Shown: positions 30,364-41,996, counted from the first letter of the stretch. The stretch is 64,000 nucleotides of DNA from Yinghuangia seranimata (GCF_029953285.1 NZ_JASAOI010000060.1:41373-105372); one strand, 5' to 3'. Made by a program: numbers and translations. The notes: generated by a model from the letters alone, not told the origin.

Positions 30364-31098
30364 CTACTTGGGCCCGACGCACCACACGTCGCTGCGCCCG
30401 TCCCGCTGGACGACGAGCGGATTGGTCGCCCCCAGCACCTGGGCGCAGCTGCCGGTGTCCGTGGAGTTGGTGAAGATCTCCATCACCAGGAAGTGCGCGT
30501 CGCTGTCACCGCACTTGAGCGGTTTGACGTCGTCGCCGTTCAGCGCCGCGATGCAGTCGCCCTCTTCGACGACGGGGGTCGACCCCTCGTACACCGTCCA
30601 GCCCCAGTAGCCGAACACGCCGACGCACACGAGCACGGCGCAGACCAGGATGGTGCGCATCACGCCGCCGACCCGGCCGTCCCGCCGCCCGGCGCGCCGC
30701 CGGTCGCGACGCCCCTCGTACTCGTCGTCGTCCGTCGGCACCAGCTCGGCGGAGCGCGCTTCCTGACGGGGCACCAGTTCCTGGGAGGGGTCGCCGTAGT
30801 AGCCGATGGGGCGGCCGCCGTACTGGGGACGTTCCTCCTCCTCGGGGGGAAACGCCTCGTCGTAGCGGTGCCGTTCGTACGGCTGCGCGGCGGGCTGCCC
30901 GTAGGACTGCCCATAGGGCTGCGCCTGCGGCTGCGTGTAGGGCTGCTGGTACTGCTGCTCGTACTGCTGCTCGTACTGCTGCTGATACGGCTCGGCGTAC
31001 GGCTGCGGGTACTGCTCCCCGTACGGCGGTGTCCCGTCCAGCCAGGCCGGCAGGTACGGCGTCGGCTCGACCCCGTCGGGGTCAGGTCTGTCGTACAT
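30364..31098 (-). CDS. LppU/SCO3897-like membrane protein with Gln/Tyr-rich N-terminus
   Basis: A 244-residue protein. Residues 23-75 are a low-complexity Pro/Gln/Tyr tract (YQQQYEQQYEQQYQQPY). A basic stretch and one membrane helix (147-168) follow. The extracellular domain (175-244) has four cysteines (182, 196, 218, 240) and GDCIAALNG...VKPLKCGDSDAHF, the pattern of the LppU-like domain, with two probable disulfides. It has no lipobox; it is membrane anchored by the helix. GGAGG precedes the ATG. Function is unknown. Confidence 0.75.
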   Translation of the reverse strand: MYDRPDPDGVEPTPYLPAWLDGTPPYGEQYPQPYAEPYQQQYEQQYEQQYQQPYTQPQAQPYGQSYGQPAAQPYERHRYDEAFPPEEEERPQYGGRPIGYYGDPSQELVPRQEARSAELVPTDDDEYEGRRDRRRAGRRDGRVGGVMRTILVCAVLVCVGVFGYWGWTVYEGSTPVVEEGDCIAALNGDDVKPLKCGDSDAHFLVMEIFTNSTDTGSCAQVLGATNPLVVQRDGRSDVWCVGPK

Positions 31099-31226
31099 GT
31101 CTGCGGCCTCCTTCGCGCGGAGCCAAGCGTGGGCTATTGACCTGCGTTCATCAAGAGATGACGAGCGGGCGACGCCCGCTTCCGGTCAAGTCTGTGGCGC
31201 GCGCATCAACATCCGCTGAACGCAGC

Positions 31227-31265
31227 TGCGGGGCCGCAAGGAGAACATCTCCCCACGGCCCCGCA
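31227..31265 (-). terminator. hairpin downstream of the glutamate dehydrogenase gene
   Basis: 10-bp stem (31227-31236 with 31256-31265) enclosing a second short stem, about 90 bases beyond the dehydrogenase stop. Confidence 0.65.
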
Positions 31266-31356
31266 CAAGCCCTTGCCAGCCCTTCCGTCCTACCGGATTT
31301 CCGTATCAGGACTCACGAACCCCACGAGTCCCGGCGGAACCGGACGGACGGCCGAA

Positions 31357-34300
31357 TCAGCCCATGCTGCCGCTCCGCAGCAGCGTCCGCACGACCCGCA
31401 TGGCGACCGACAGCGTCGCCAGGTCGTACGTCTCGGCCTCGGCCAGCTCCTCCAGCGTGGTCCGCGCCCGGCTGATGACCGACGCGTTCTTCTCCTCCCA
31501 CGCCTTGAAGCGCAGCTCCGGGGTGTCGTCCGGGCCGCCCGACGACAGCACGTCGAAGGTCAGCCCCGCCTGCGCCCCGTAGAGGTCCTCGCGCAGCGAC
31601 GCGCGGGCCATCGACTTCCACCGGTCGTCGCGCGGCAGCTCGATGATGCGGTCGAGCAGCATCGCGATCGGCAGCCGGTCGACGAGGTCGAAGTACACCT
31701 CGGCGACCTCGACGACGCCGTGCCCCGAGTCGCGCGCCACCTCGACGATGTCGAGCGCCGCGTACGCGGACGAGAAGCCCGCGACCGTGGTGGCCAGGTC
31801 GTGCGGCACCCCGGCGGCGGTGAACTCGGCGTACAGCCCGTCCATCCACTCCAGGTCGCTGCCGCGCAGCAGCTTGGGCAGGTGCGCGACGACGTCCGCG
31901 ACGCCCTCGCCGAAGAACGCCAGCTGCGCCGCGATGTCGATCTCGCGCCGGTTGCTGAGCATCCACCGCGTGGAGCGCTCCACGAGGCGGCGCAGGTGCA
32001 GCCGCATCTTGGTCTGCACCGCGGCGTCGACCTGGTTGTCGAGCGCCTTGACGCGGTCCAGGACGTCGTCCGCCCGGAAGATCTGACGCGCGGCCAGGTG
32101 CGCCCGGGCGACCTCGTCCGCGGCCGCGCCCGACTCCTCGCGCATGCGGAACATGAACGAGCTGCCGGCCAGGTTCACCAGGTCGTTGACCACGCGCGTG
32201 GTGATGATCTCGCGGCGCAGCGCGTGCGTGTCGATCTCCTCCGCGAAGTCCGAGCGCAGCGCGGTCGGGAAGTACCGGTGCAGCTCGCCGCGCAGGTAGT
32301 CCTCGTCGGGCAGGTCGGAGGCCAGCAGCTCCTGCGCGAGCACGATCTTCGTGTACGCGAGCAGGACGGCCAGCTCCGGCTGGGTCAGCCCGCCGCCGGC
32401 CTGCAGCCGCTCGCGCAGCTGGCGCTCGTTCGGCAGGAACTCGATCTCGCGGTCCAGGTGCCCGTCGCGGACCAGCTTGCGCAGGTACCGCATGTGCACG
32501 TGCAGCAGGCTGGGGGCCTGCGCCACGGCGTTCGTGAGGGCGAAGTTCTGGTCGTAGTTGTTCTCGAGGACCAGGTGGCCTACCTCGTCGGTCATCTTCG
32601 ACAGGAGCTCGTTGCGCTGCTTCCCCGTCAGGTCGCCGGCCGCGACCACCTGGTTCAGCAGGATCTTGATGTTGACCTCGTGGTCCGAGGTGTCCACGCC
32701 CGCCGAGTTGTCGATCGCGTCGGTGTTGATCCGGCCGCCGGCCAGCGCGAACTCGACGCGGCCGAGCTGCGTGCAGCCCAGGTTGCCGCCCTCGCCGACC
32801 ACCTTGACGCGCAGGTCGCCGCCGTTGACGCGGATCGCGTCGTTCGACTTGTCGCCCACGTCGGCGTTCGACTCGGTCGACGCCTTGATGTAGGTGCCGA
32901 TGCCGCCGTTCCAGAACAGGTCGACCGGCGACTGGAGGATCGCCTTCATCAGCTCGGCCGGCGACAGCCGGCTCACCCCGGCGGCCAGGCCCAGGCGCTC
33001 GCGCACCTGCGGGCTGATCTGGACCGACTTGGCGGAACGCGGGAACACGCCGCCGCCCGCCGAGATCAGCTCGGTGTCGTAGTCCGCCCACGAGCTGCGC
33101 GGCAGGTCGAACAGCCGGCGCCGCTCGGCGTACGAGGCGGCCGCGTCCGGGTCGGGGTCCAGGAAGATGTGCCGGTGGTCGAACGCGGCCACCAGCCGGA
33201 TGTGCTCCGACAGCAGCATGCCGTTGCCGAACACGTCGCCGGACATGTCGCCGATGCCGACGACGGTGAAGTCCTGCGTCTGCGTGTCGTGGCCCAGCTC
33301 GCGGAAGTGCCGCTTGACGGACTCCCACGCGCCGCGCGCGGTGATGCCCATGCCCTTGTGGTCGTAGCCCGCCGAGCCGCCGGACGCGAACGCGTCGCCC
33401 AGCCAGAACCCGTACGAGCCCGCGACCTCGTTGGCGATGTCGGAGAACGTCGCGGTGCCCTTGTCGGCCGCGACCACCAGGTAGGTGTCGTCTCCGTCGT
33501 GCCGCACGACGTGCGACGGCGGCACGACCTGCCCGCCGACGAGGTTGTCGGTGATGTCGAGCAGCCCGGAGATGAACGTCTTGTAGCAGGCGATGCCCTC
33601 GGCCAGCCACGCCTCGCGGTTGACCGCGGGGTCGGGCAGGTGCTTGCACACGAACCCGCCCTTGGCGCCCACCGGCACGATGACGGTGTTCTTGACCATC
33701 TGCGCCTTGACCAGGCCGAGGATCTCGGTGCGGAAGTCCTCGCGGCGGTCCGACCAGCGCAGGCCGCCGCGCGCGACGGCGCCGAAGCGCAGGTGCACGC
33801 CCTCGACCCGCGGCGAGTACACGAAGATCTCGAACTTGGGCCGCGGCGCGGGCAGGTCGGGGATCTCGGACGGGTCGAACTTCAGCGAGATGTACTCGTG
33901 CGGGTCGCCGTCCAGGCGGCGGCGCTGGAAGAAGTTCGTGCGCAACGTCGCGCGGACCATCGCCACGAACGAGCGCAGGATGCGGTCCTCGTCCAGGCTC
34001 GCGACCTGGTCGAGCGCGCCCTCGAGCTCCTCCACCATGCCGTCGACCAGCTCGGTGCCGGCCTGCTGGTGGCCGGGCGAGAAGCGGGCCTCGAACAGGT
34101 TGACCAGCAGCCGGGCGATGTGGACGTTCCCGGTCAGGGCGTCCTCGATGTAGTCCTGGCTGAACGTCGTGCCGGCCTGCCGCAGGTACTTGGCGTACGC
34201 GCGCAGCACCATCGCCTGCCGCCAGGTCAGCCCGGCGCGCAGCACCAGCGCGTTGAAGCCGTCGGACTCGGCCTTGCCGGTCCACACCGCCGAGAACGCG

Positions 34301-36249
34301 TCCTGGAACAGCTGCTTGAGGTCGTCGGTGGCGTCGATCAGCTCGGCGTCGTGGCGCAGCCCGAAGTCGTACACCCACGCGATGCGGCCGTCGGAACGGC
34401 GCAGCTCGTACGGGCGCTCGTCGACCACCTCGAGGCCCATGCGCTGCAGGATCGGCAGCACCTCGGACAGCGACAGCGGGCCGCCGGTCCGGTAGACCTT
34501 GAACCGCCGTTCGCCGGGCAGCGCCCCTATCGGCTGGTACAGGTTGAGGGTGAAGTCGGAGACCTCGGGGTCCGGGTCCAGCGCCTCGATGCGGCGCAGG
34601 TCGGCGACCGCGGTGCGCGGCGAGAAGTCGGACTTGTAGCCCTCGCTGAACGCCTTGGCGTACTTGCGGGACAGCTCGGCGGCCGGCTCCTCGCCGCACT
34701 CGGAGACCAGCGCCTCGGCGAAGTCGTCGGCCCACGAGCGGGTCGCCTCGGCGAGCTGCCGCTCGATGTGCTCGATGTCCGGGTCGCCGAGCGTCGCGCC
34801 GCTGGGGACGCGCACCGTGAAGTGCAGGCGGGCCAGCACCGACTCGGTGTTGCGCGCCGTGAAGTCGATGACGCTGCCGCCGAGTTCGCGCAGCAGGATG
34901 TCCTGCATGCGCAGCCGGATCTCGGTGGTGTAGCGGTCGCGCGGCAGGTAGACGAGGGCCGAGTAGAAGCGGCCGTACTCGTCCTTGCGCAGGAACAGCC
35001 GCAGCCGGCGGCGCTCCTGCAGGTAGAGCACGCTGATCGCGATGTCGTACAGCTCGGGGACCTGGATCTGGAACAGGTCGTCGCGCGGGTACGTCTCGAG
35101 GATCTGCAGCAGGTCGCGGCCGTCGTGGCTGATCGGCGGGAAGCCGGCCAGCTCGAGCACCTCGTGGACCTTGCGGCGCACCACCGGGATGCGGGTGACC
35201 GACTCGGTGTAGATCGACGAGCCGAACAGGCCGAGGAAGCGGCGCTCGCCGACCACGTTGCCGTCCGCGTCGAACTTCTTGACGCCGACGTAGTCCAGGT
35301 ACGCCGAGCGGTGCACCGTCGAGCGCGAGTTGGCCTTGGTGAGGATCAGGAGCTTCTTCTCACGGGCCTTGGCGCGCGCCTCGGTCGACAGCCGCGAGAA
35401 GGACTGCGACATGTCCTGGTCGGGGCGCAGGATGCCGAGGCCGGTGCCGGGGATGGCCCGCAGCACGTCCTCGCCGTCCTCGGTGACCAGGTCGTACTCG
35501 CGGTAGCCGAGGAAGGTGAAGTGGTCCTCGGCGAGCCAGCGCAGCAGCTCCCAGCCCTCGCCGATCTCCTCGGCGGGCAGCGCGGGCGGCTCGTCGGCCA
35601 GCTCGTCGGCGAGCCGCACCGCGGTCTCGCGCATCTTGTGCCAGTCCTCGACGACCTCGCGCACGTCGCCCATGACGCGCTGCAGGCCCTGCTCGATCGC
35701 ACGGACGTCGTCGCGGTCGGTCTCGCGGTCGATCTCGATGTGCATCCACGACTCGGTGACGGCGTCGTCGGGGAGCGCCACCGCGTCGGACACGTCGAGG
35801 ATCTCGAGCAGCTTGCCGGTGATGTCGCGGCGGACCACCAGCTGCGGGTGGATGACCACGTGGATCGCGCGGTCCTGCCGGGACAGCTCGTTGGTCACGG
35901 AGTCCACGAGGAAGCTCATGTCGTCCGTGACGATCTCGATGACGGTGTGACCCGACGCCCAGCCGTTCTCCTCGACCGAGGGGGTGTACGCCCTCACCTT
36001 GGCCGTGCCCTGCGGCCTCGACGCCGCCAGACGGCAGTGCGAGATGGCCGCACCGTAGACGTCGACCGGGTCGCGCCCGATCAGGTCGTCGGGTGCGGTG
36101 TGCCGGTAGTAGCGGCGCAGCAGTACGTCGAGGTCGATGTGCCCCGCTCCGTTTTCGCCGCCGCCTCCGTGCTGTGACGATGCCTGCCGGGCCGCCTCCG
36201 CCGCCCGGGCCAGCAGATCCGCTTTCGCCTCGTCCAGCTTGCTCTGCAT
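31357..36249 (-). CDS. gdh: NAD-specific glutamate dehydrogenase, large (about 180 kDa) type
   Basis: A 1630-residue enzyme of the GDH_180 class, described first in Streptomyces clavuligerus, that deaminates glutamate to 2-oxoglutarate. An N-terminal regulatory region (about 1-690) precedes the catalytic region, where LRWSDRREDFRTE and PVGAKGGFV hold the substrate lysines; a Rossmann segment VVGIGDMSGDVFGNG follows, and a helical C-terminal domain completes the protein. The ATG at 36249 (MQSKLDEAK) fits the family; an upstream extension is unlike it. pruA, making glutamate from proline, lies a few genes upstream. Confidence 0.94.
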   Translation of the reverse strand: MQSKLDEAKADLLARAAEAARQASSQHGGGGENGAGHIDLDVLLRRYYRHTAPDDLIGRDPVDVYGAAISHCRLAASRPQGTAKVRAYTPSVEENGWASGHTVIEIVTDDMSFLVDSVTNELSRQDRAIHVVIHPQLVVRRDITGKLLEILDVSDAVALPDDAVTESWMHIEIDRETDRDDVRAIEQGLQRVMGDVREVVEDWHKMRETAVRLADELADEPPALPAEEIGEGWELLRWLAEDHFTFLGYREYDLVTEDGEDVLRAIPGTGLGILRPDQDMSQSFSRLSTEARAKAREKKLLILTKANSRSTVHRSAYLDYVGVKKFDADGNVVGERRFLGLFGSSIYTESVTRIPVVRRKVHEVLELAGFPPISHDGRDLLQILETYPRDDLFQIQVPELYDIAISVLYLQERRRLRLFLRKDEYGRFYSALVYLPRDRYTTEIRLRMQDILLRELGGSVIDFTARNTESVLARLHFTVRVPSGATLGDPDIEHIERQLAEATRSWADDFAEALVSECGEEPAAELSRKYAKAFSEGYKSDFSPRTAVADLRRIEALDPDPEVSDFTLNLYQPIGALPGERRFKVYRTGGPLSLSEVLPILQRMGLEVVDERPYELRRSDGRIAWVYDFGLRHDAELIDATDDLKQLFQDAFSAVWTGKAESDGFNALVLRAGLTWRQAMVLRAYAKYLRQAGTTFSQDYIEDALTGNVHIARLLVNLFEARFSPGHQQAGTELVDGMVEELEGALDQVASLDEDRILRSFVAMVRATLRTNFFQRRRLDGDPHEYISLKFDPSEIPDLPAPRPKFEIFVYSPRVEGVHLRFGAVARGGLRWSDRREDFRTEILGLVKAQMVKNTVIVPVGAKGGFVCKHLPDPAVNREAWLAEGIACYKTFISGLLDITDNLVGGQVVPPSHVVRHDGDDTYLVVAADKGTATFSDIANEVAGSYGFWLGDAFASGGSAGYDHKGMGITARGAWESVKRHFRELGHDTQTQDFTVVGIGDMSGDVFGNGMLLSEHIRLVAAFDHRHIFLDPDPDAAASYAERRRLFDLPRSSWADYDTELISAGGGVFPRSAKSVQISPQVRERLGLAAGVSRLSPAELMKAILQSPVDLFWNGGIGTYIKASTESNADVGDKSNDAIRVNGGDLRVKVVGEGGNLGCTQLGRVEFALAGGRINTDAIDNSAGVDTSDHEVNIKILLNQVVAAGDLTGKQRNELLSKMTDEVGHLVLENNYDQNFALTNAVAQAPSLLHVHMRYLRKLVRDGHLDREIEFLPNERQLRERLQAGGGLTQPELAVLLAYTKIVLAQELLASDLPDEDYLRGELHRYFPTALRSDFAEEIDTHALRREIITTRVVNDLVNLAGSSFMFRMREESGAAADEVARAHLAARQIFRADDVLDRVKALDNQVDAAVQTKMRLHLRRLVERSTRWMLSNRREIDIAAQLAFFGEGVADVVAHLPKLLRGSDLEWMDGLYAEFTAAGVPHDLATTVAGFSSAYAALDIVEVARDSGHGVVEVAEVYFDLVDRLPIAMLLDRIIELPRDDRWKSMARASLREDLYGAQAGLTFDVLSSGGPDDTPELRFKAWEEKNASVISRARTTLEELAEAETYDLATLSVAMRVVRTLLRSGSMG

Positions 36250-36628
36250 GATGCCGTTGCTCCTGTCGCGCGCCGTTGCGTGACCGACTTTTTGCGTTTT
36301 CACCCTGATTGGTGAGTGTCCCTGAACGACACCGACGCGTGACCGCGCCACGGCGGTTCCTTTCCGGCGTCTTTGCCGGTCCGGATCCGGTCGACGGGAC
36401 ACCGTTGTCCCGACGGCACGACCGTGGTCTGACTCGCTCGGCGTACGTGGCCCAGGCGCCACCCACGCCCGCCAGGCTACCCGCGCCCTCACGCGGTGGT
36501 GAGGGGCCCCCGGCCGGTAACCGTGCGGCAGCCTGTCAGCAATCCCGGGTCGCTGTCTGACAAAGCGTCAACCGGACACCCGAAGGAGTGCCCCCTCACG
36601 GTGTCCGAGCCGTCCGCTTTGTGTGCGG
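36250..36628. other. spacer upstream of the glutamate dehydrogenase gene
   Basis: 379 bases. It should hold the gdh promoter. An 8-bp hairpin at 36572-36607 may terminate the small carbohydrate-binding protein gene. No gene seen. Confidence 0.45.
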
Positions 36629-36904
36629 TCAGCCCGTAACCAGGCCGTTCTCGCCGTCGTGGTCGGCCGCGTCGTCGTCGAACCAGACACCGTTCTCGCC
36701 CAGATACCGGAACCGCACCGTCTCACCAGACGGGACGTTCACCGCCACCGAGCGCATCCCGTTGCTCCGCCGCACCAACGTGTGCCGTCCCGGCTGCCAG
36801 TCGTTGAAGTCACCCACCACGCTCACCGTGCCCGCCGGCTCGTCCACCGGTAGGCAGAAGGTGACCCGCGTCCCGCCTTCGCCGCCGCGTGCCCGCCTGA
36901 TCAT
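36629..36904 (-). CDS. stand-alone isoamylase early-set (CBM48-like) domain protein
   Basis: A 91-residue protein consisting of little more than one immunoglobulin-like glycogen-binding module: TVSVVGDFNDWQPGRHTL, VAVNVPSGETVRFRYLGENGVWFDDD. The WxxG/NDWxP and FRYL patterns are those of AMPK-beta/CBM48 domains. There is no catalytic domain. A start at 36904 is used. Such solitary modules may target partner enzymes to glycogen; no partner is evident. Confidence 0.78.
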   Translation of the reverse strand: MIRRARGGEGGTRVTFCLPVDEPAGTVSVVGDFNDWQPGRHTLVRRSNGMRSVAVNVPSGETVRFRYLGENGVWFDDDAADHDGENGLVTG

Positions 36905-37110
36905 GCCGTGCCCCCAATCCGTCGCAGCCCGGGGCCGCCGGTTCCCGTCCCGGTCCGGCCCTCCCGTGCAGAACGTACGACAGGATTCCGGACACGTCAC
37001 CCCCTGTCCGCGCACCGCTACCCATTGCCGTCCCGGGGTTCCGCCGGGCACGGTGGACACGACCGGATCGAGGCGCCACCGAAGCGGGCGCCGCGCGGCG
37101 AGGGGGTTCC

Positions 37111-37677
37111 ATGGCACGCAAGATCCTGATCATCACCGGGGACGCGGCGGAGTCGCTGGAGGTGCTGTACCCGTACCAGCGGCTGCGCGAGGAGGGCTAC
37201 GACGTCCACATCGCGGGGCCCTCCCGCAAGAAACTGCAGTTCGTCGTGCACGACTTCGTCGACGGCTTCGACACCTTCACCGAGAAGCCCGGCTACACCT
37301 GGCCCGCCGACTTCGCCTTCGTCGAGGTCCGGCCGGAGAACTACGCGGCCCTCGTCCTGCCCGGCGGCCGCGCACCCGAGTACATCCGCAACAACCCGGT
37401 CGTCCAGCGCCTCGTGCGGCACTTCTTCGAGAACGACAAACCGGTCGCGCACCTGTGCCACGGCCCGCTGATCGCCGCCGCGGCCGGTGTGCTCCAGGGC
37501 CGCAGGACGTCGGCGTACCCGGCGATCGCCCCGGACGTCCGGGCCGCGGGCGGCACCTTCGTCGACGGCGAGGCGGTCGTCGACGGCACGCTGGTCTCCG
37601 GCCGTACATGGGTCGACCACCCGGGCTGGATGCGCGAGTTCATCCAGATCCTCCGCGGCAAGGCCCCGGCGAGCTAG
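37111..37677 (+). CDS. DJ-1/PfpI family protein
   Basis: A 188-residue protein of the DJ-1/PfpI superfamily, probable glyoxalase/deglycase or peptidase-like hydrolase. The nucleophilic elbow cysteine is C116 in HLCHGP, and an acidic partner lies in GDAAESLE (residue 15). The GAGGGGG ribosome binding site is well placed. The 24-base gap to pruA (convergent) is too short for an independent promoter. Confidence 0.87.
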   Translation: MARKILIITGDAAESLEVLYPYQRLREEGYDVHIAGPSRKKLQFVVHDFVDGFDTFTEKPGYTWPADFAFVEVRPENYAALVLPGGRAPEYIRNNPVVQRLVRHFFENDKPVAHLCHGPLIAAAAGVLQGRRTSAYPAIAPDVRAAGGTFVDGEAVVDGTLVSGRTWVDHPGWMREFIQILRGKAPAS

Positions 37678-37701
37678 GCGCCCCCGGGGCCGGCGGCCGG
37701 C

Positions 37702-39399
<1,698 letters not shown>

Positions 39400-39435
39400 G
39401 TCACACGAGGTGCCCGGTTTCGATGGGTTTGACGC

Positions 39436-40113
39436 CTACCGTTCCGCCGCCGGGGCATGCCCGCCGCGCGCGAGCGCGACCGCCTCGGCGAGCGAGTCCA
39501 CGACCGGCACGCCGACCCTCTCCAGGCTGGTCCGCGCGTGCGAGCCCCCGGTGTAGAGGACGGCCGACGCGCCGACCTCGCGGGCCGCGTACGCGTCGTC
39601 GGCGGCGTCGCCGATCACCATGACCTCGGCCGGGTCCGCGTCCATCGCCGCCAGGTGGCGCTGGAGGTGCTCGGCCTTGCCGCCGCCGGCCGGGCCGACG
39701 CGGCCGTCCACGCGGACGAAGAAGTCCTTGATCGCGAAGCGGTCGACGAACGGCACGAGGTCGTCGTGCGCGGTCAGCGACAGGATCGACTGCGTGCGCC
39801 CGGCGCGCTGCCAGTCCGCGAGCAGGCCGTCGACGCCGGGGGTCAGCCCGCACGCGACGGCGTGCGCCGCGTACGAGCGCTGGAACGTCGCGTCGAGCAT
39901 CGCCCACTCGTCGGGCTCGGGGACCCGGCCGGTGATCTTCTCGTAGAACCGCGGCACCGGCACGCAGTACAGCTCGCGGTAGCGCTCCATCGTTATCGCC
40001 GGCAGGCCGTAGGCCGCGAAGGAGTCGTTGGTGGCGGCGATGACCGCGTCGATGTCGTGGAACAGCGTGCTGTTCCAGTCCCACACGATGTGGCGGGTGC
40101 GCGGCGAGCTCAT
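39436..40113 (-). CDS. HAD superfamily hydrolase (phosphoglycolate phosphatase-like)
   Basis: A 225-residue HAD hydrolase. Motif I is IVWDWNSTL: Asp is the nucleophile, and the usual second aspartate is asparagine, seen in several actinobacterial relatives. Motif II LSLTAHDD, motif III lysine in GGGKAEH and motif IV VIGDAADD follow. The substrate is unknown. It lies 37 bases downstream of the DUF6912 gene's strand partner and upstream of pruA. Confidence 0.85.
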   Translation of the reverse strand: MSSPRTRHIVWDWNSTLFHDIDAVIAATNDSFAAYGLPAITMERYRELYCVPVPRFYEKITGRVPEPDEWAMLDATFQRSYAAHAVACGLTPGVDGLLADWQRAGRTQSILSLTAHDDLVPFVDRFAIKDFFVRVDGRVGPAGGGKAEHLQRHLAAMDADPAEVMVIGDAADDAYAAREVGASAVLYTGGSHARTSLERVGVPVVDSLAEAVALARGGHAPAAER

Positions 40114-40165
40114 CAGGGCATTGTGCCCTGTCGCGGCGACACCCGGGAAAACCGCCGGCGGGCGG

Positions 40166-40633
40166 TCAGCCGACCAGGCCGCCGAGCTCCTGCGTGGCGT
40201 ACCACATCAGCTCGTGCTCCTCGACGGCCTCGACAAGCGCCTCGTCGGACGGGTCGGCGAGCGCGGCGCGTACCGCGGGCTCGGCGTCGGCGGCGTCCAT
40301 GTGGATCGACGCGACGCGCTTGAGCGGTACGGTGCCGTCGACGAGCACCGCCCCGGGGCCGAGGTCGGGCACCTCCGAGACGATGCCGTCCGGCACCTCG
40401 GCGGCCAGCACGACACGCCGCGGCCCGGCCCCCTCCTCCCCGGCGAGCAGCCCGAGCGAGGCCCGGCCGGCCAGCACGGTCGCGGCGTACTCCAGCTCCT
40501 CGTCGTCCTCGGTGCCGCACCACGCGCGCAGCTCCGCCGTCACGGCGACGGCACTGACCGGCGCGGGCTCCACGGCGGCCGCGCGGTGCAGCGCGGCCAG
40601 GGCGGCCGGCGTCGAGGGGACGTACACGCGCAT
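40166..40633 (-). CDS. DUF6912 family protein
   Basis: A 155-residue actinobacterial protein with the start MRVYVPSTPAALAAL and an acidic C-terminus (EEHELMWYATQEL). The family is uncharacterised. GGAG precedes the ATG with suitable spacing. Possibly co-transcribed with the HAD hydrolase (52-base gap). Confidence 0.78.
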   Translation of the reverse strand: MRVYVPSTPAALAALHRAAAVEPAPVSAVAVTAELRAWCGTEDDEELEYAATVLAGRASLGLLAGEEGAGPRRVVLAAEVPDGIVSEVPDLGPGAVLVDGTVPLKRVASIHMDAADAEPAVRAALADPSDEALVEAVEEHELMWYATQELGGLVG

Positions 40634-40979
40634 CAGGGGCTCCTGCGGTAGCGAACGACGGGAGCGGCGTCCCGCACGGATGAACCGACGGGTGAATCAG
40701 CGGACGCCACCGGAGTGCATCGTACGAGCAGCCGACCGTGCCGCGATCCGACCGCCCACCCCAGAATGACCGTTCTCGCCACCTTTTATCCCGGCGCACG
40801 CCCCCGGCGACCCCCGCCCGAAACCCGGGCGCCCCGGCCCAACCCGCTGTTTGACTCCCACTCCACCCCCGGGATACCAAAGTCCGCAACAAGGCGCCGG
40901 GGGCCGCCGCCCACACGCGACGCCGCGCCGAATCGGCACCCCCGCGTGCCGGAGGCATGCCGTTTCACGGGGAGGACCG
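40634..40979. other. divergent spacer, DUF6912 and Rv3235-family genes
   Basis: 346 bases between divergent genes. No gene or strong repeat seen apart from a GGGGAGGA ribosome binding site at its right end. Confidence 0.45.
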
Positions 40980-41984
40980 ATGGTCCACATGAAGCCGCAC
41001 GACAACCGACCCGACCAGGGCTCCGACGAGACCGCACCGCGCACGCCGCGCAGGCCGGCCGACGGCCTGGGGACCCGCGCGAGCGCGCACACGGGAGAAG
41101 CCTCGGCGCAGGCCGGCGGCAGGCCCGCCGCATGCGAGCGGCCGCCCGGCGAAGCCGGGGCGGCCGACCCGACGGAGCCCGGTCGCGGGTACACCGAGGC
41201 CGCACGCACATCCCCCGCGGGCTCGGGCGGCAGCACTCCACCGGGCGCCCGCGCCACCGAGCCCACCCCCGCAACGCCGGCTCGCCGGACCCCGGGCCGG
41301 CCCGGCCGCGGCGGCATCGGGCCGGTCGGCGGCGCGGCGGGCCCCGTGCGCGGCTTGCCTCCTCGCCTGGGGCGCGGGGCGGCGCCGATGGGGGCGTTGG
41401 CTGTGTCGATGTCGCCGCTTTACGACGTCGAGCCTCTGCGGGGGCCGGCCGGGGCGCACGAGGTCGAGTACGACGAGGGCGGCTTTCCTCCGTTGCGGTT
41501 GTTGCGGGCGCCTGAGTGGGAGCCTCCGACGGAGTCGGTCGACGCGGTGGTCATCCCGTTTCCCCGGCGGCCGGCGCCGGTGGGGCCTCGGCCGGTGTTG
41601 CGGCTGGTCGGGGCTCCCGCGCCAACGGCCGACGAGCCGGATGTCGCGGAGGCGCGGCGGCGGGTGCACCACTTCGCGTTTCTGCTCGCCGAGGTGCTCA
41701 GCGAGCGGCGGCCGTTCCGTCAGCTCGGCGCACACGTGACGGGCGAGGCGGTGGGGCGCGTCGAGCAGCTGCGGGAGGCGCTGCGCGCGCAGGACGTCAC
41801 CGCGGTGCGGGTCGCGTCGTGGAACGCCGGCTCGCCGGCCGACGGCGTCGCCGAGGGCTTCCTGCGGCTGCGCCTCGGCGGCGAGCGCTGCCAGGCGGTC
41901 GCGGTGCGTCTGGAGCGCGTCGAGCCGCACTCCCCCGGCTCCCGCCGGCCCGCGTGGGTGTGTACGGCGCTGCGTTTCCGCTGA
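40980..41984 (+). CDS. Rv3235-family protein
   Basis: A 334-residue protein. Residues 1-215 are disordered and rich in Pro, Gly, Ala and Arg. The C-terminal 115 residues (ARRRVHHFAFLLAEVLSERRPFRQL... to VCTALRFR) match the Rv3235 family, of unknown function, found upstream of secA in many actinobacteria. GGGGAGGA precedes the ATG, which decides this start over an in-frame one 129 bases upstream. secA is here separated by the VOC/TetR pair. Confidence 0.8.
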   Translation: MVHMKPHDNRPDQGSDETAPRTPRRPADGLGTRASAHTGEASAQAGGRPAACERPPGEAGAADPTEPGRGYTEAARTSPAGSGGSTPPGARATEPTPATPARRTPGRPGRGGIGPVGGAAGPVRGLPPRLGRGAAPMGALAVSMSPLYDVEPLRGPAGAHEVEYDEGGFPPLRLLRAPEWEPPTESVDAVVIPFPRRPAPVGPRPVLRLVGAPAPTADEPDVAEARRRVHHFAFLLAEVLSERRPFRQLGAHVTGEAVGRVEQLREALRAQDVTAVRVASWNAGSPADGVAEGFLRLRLGGERCQAVAVRLERVEPHSPGSRRPAWVCTALRFR

Positions 41985-41996
41985 GTCAGCCCCGCG

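Noticed and set aside
31273..36177. 1634-codon open frame on the plus strand opposite gdh
   Set aside because: Antisense shadow produced by the G/C-rich third codon positions of the real gene; Arg/Val/Ala/Gln-rich with no family signature.
39436..40113. HAD hydrolase inactivated by Asn in motif I
   Set aside because: The nucleophilic Asp and other motifs are intact, and DxN variants occur in active relatives.
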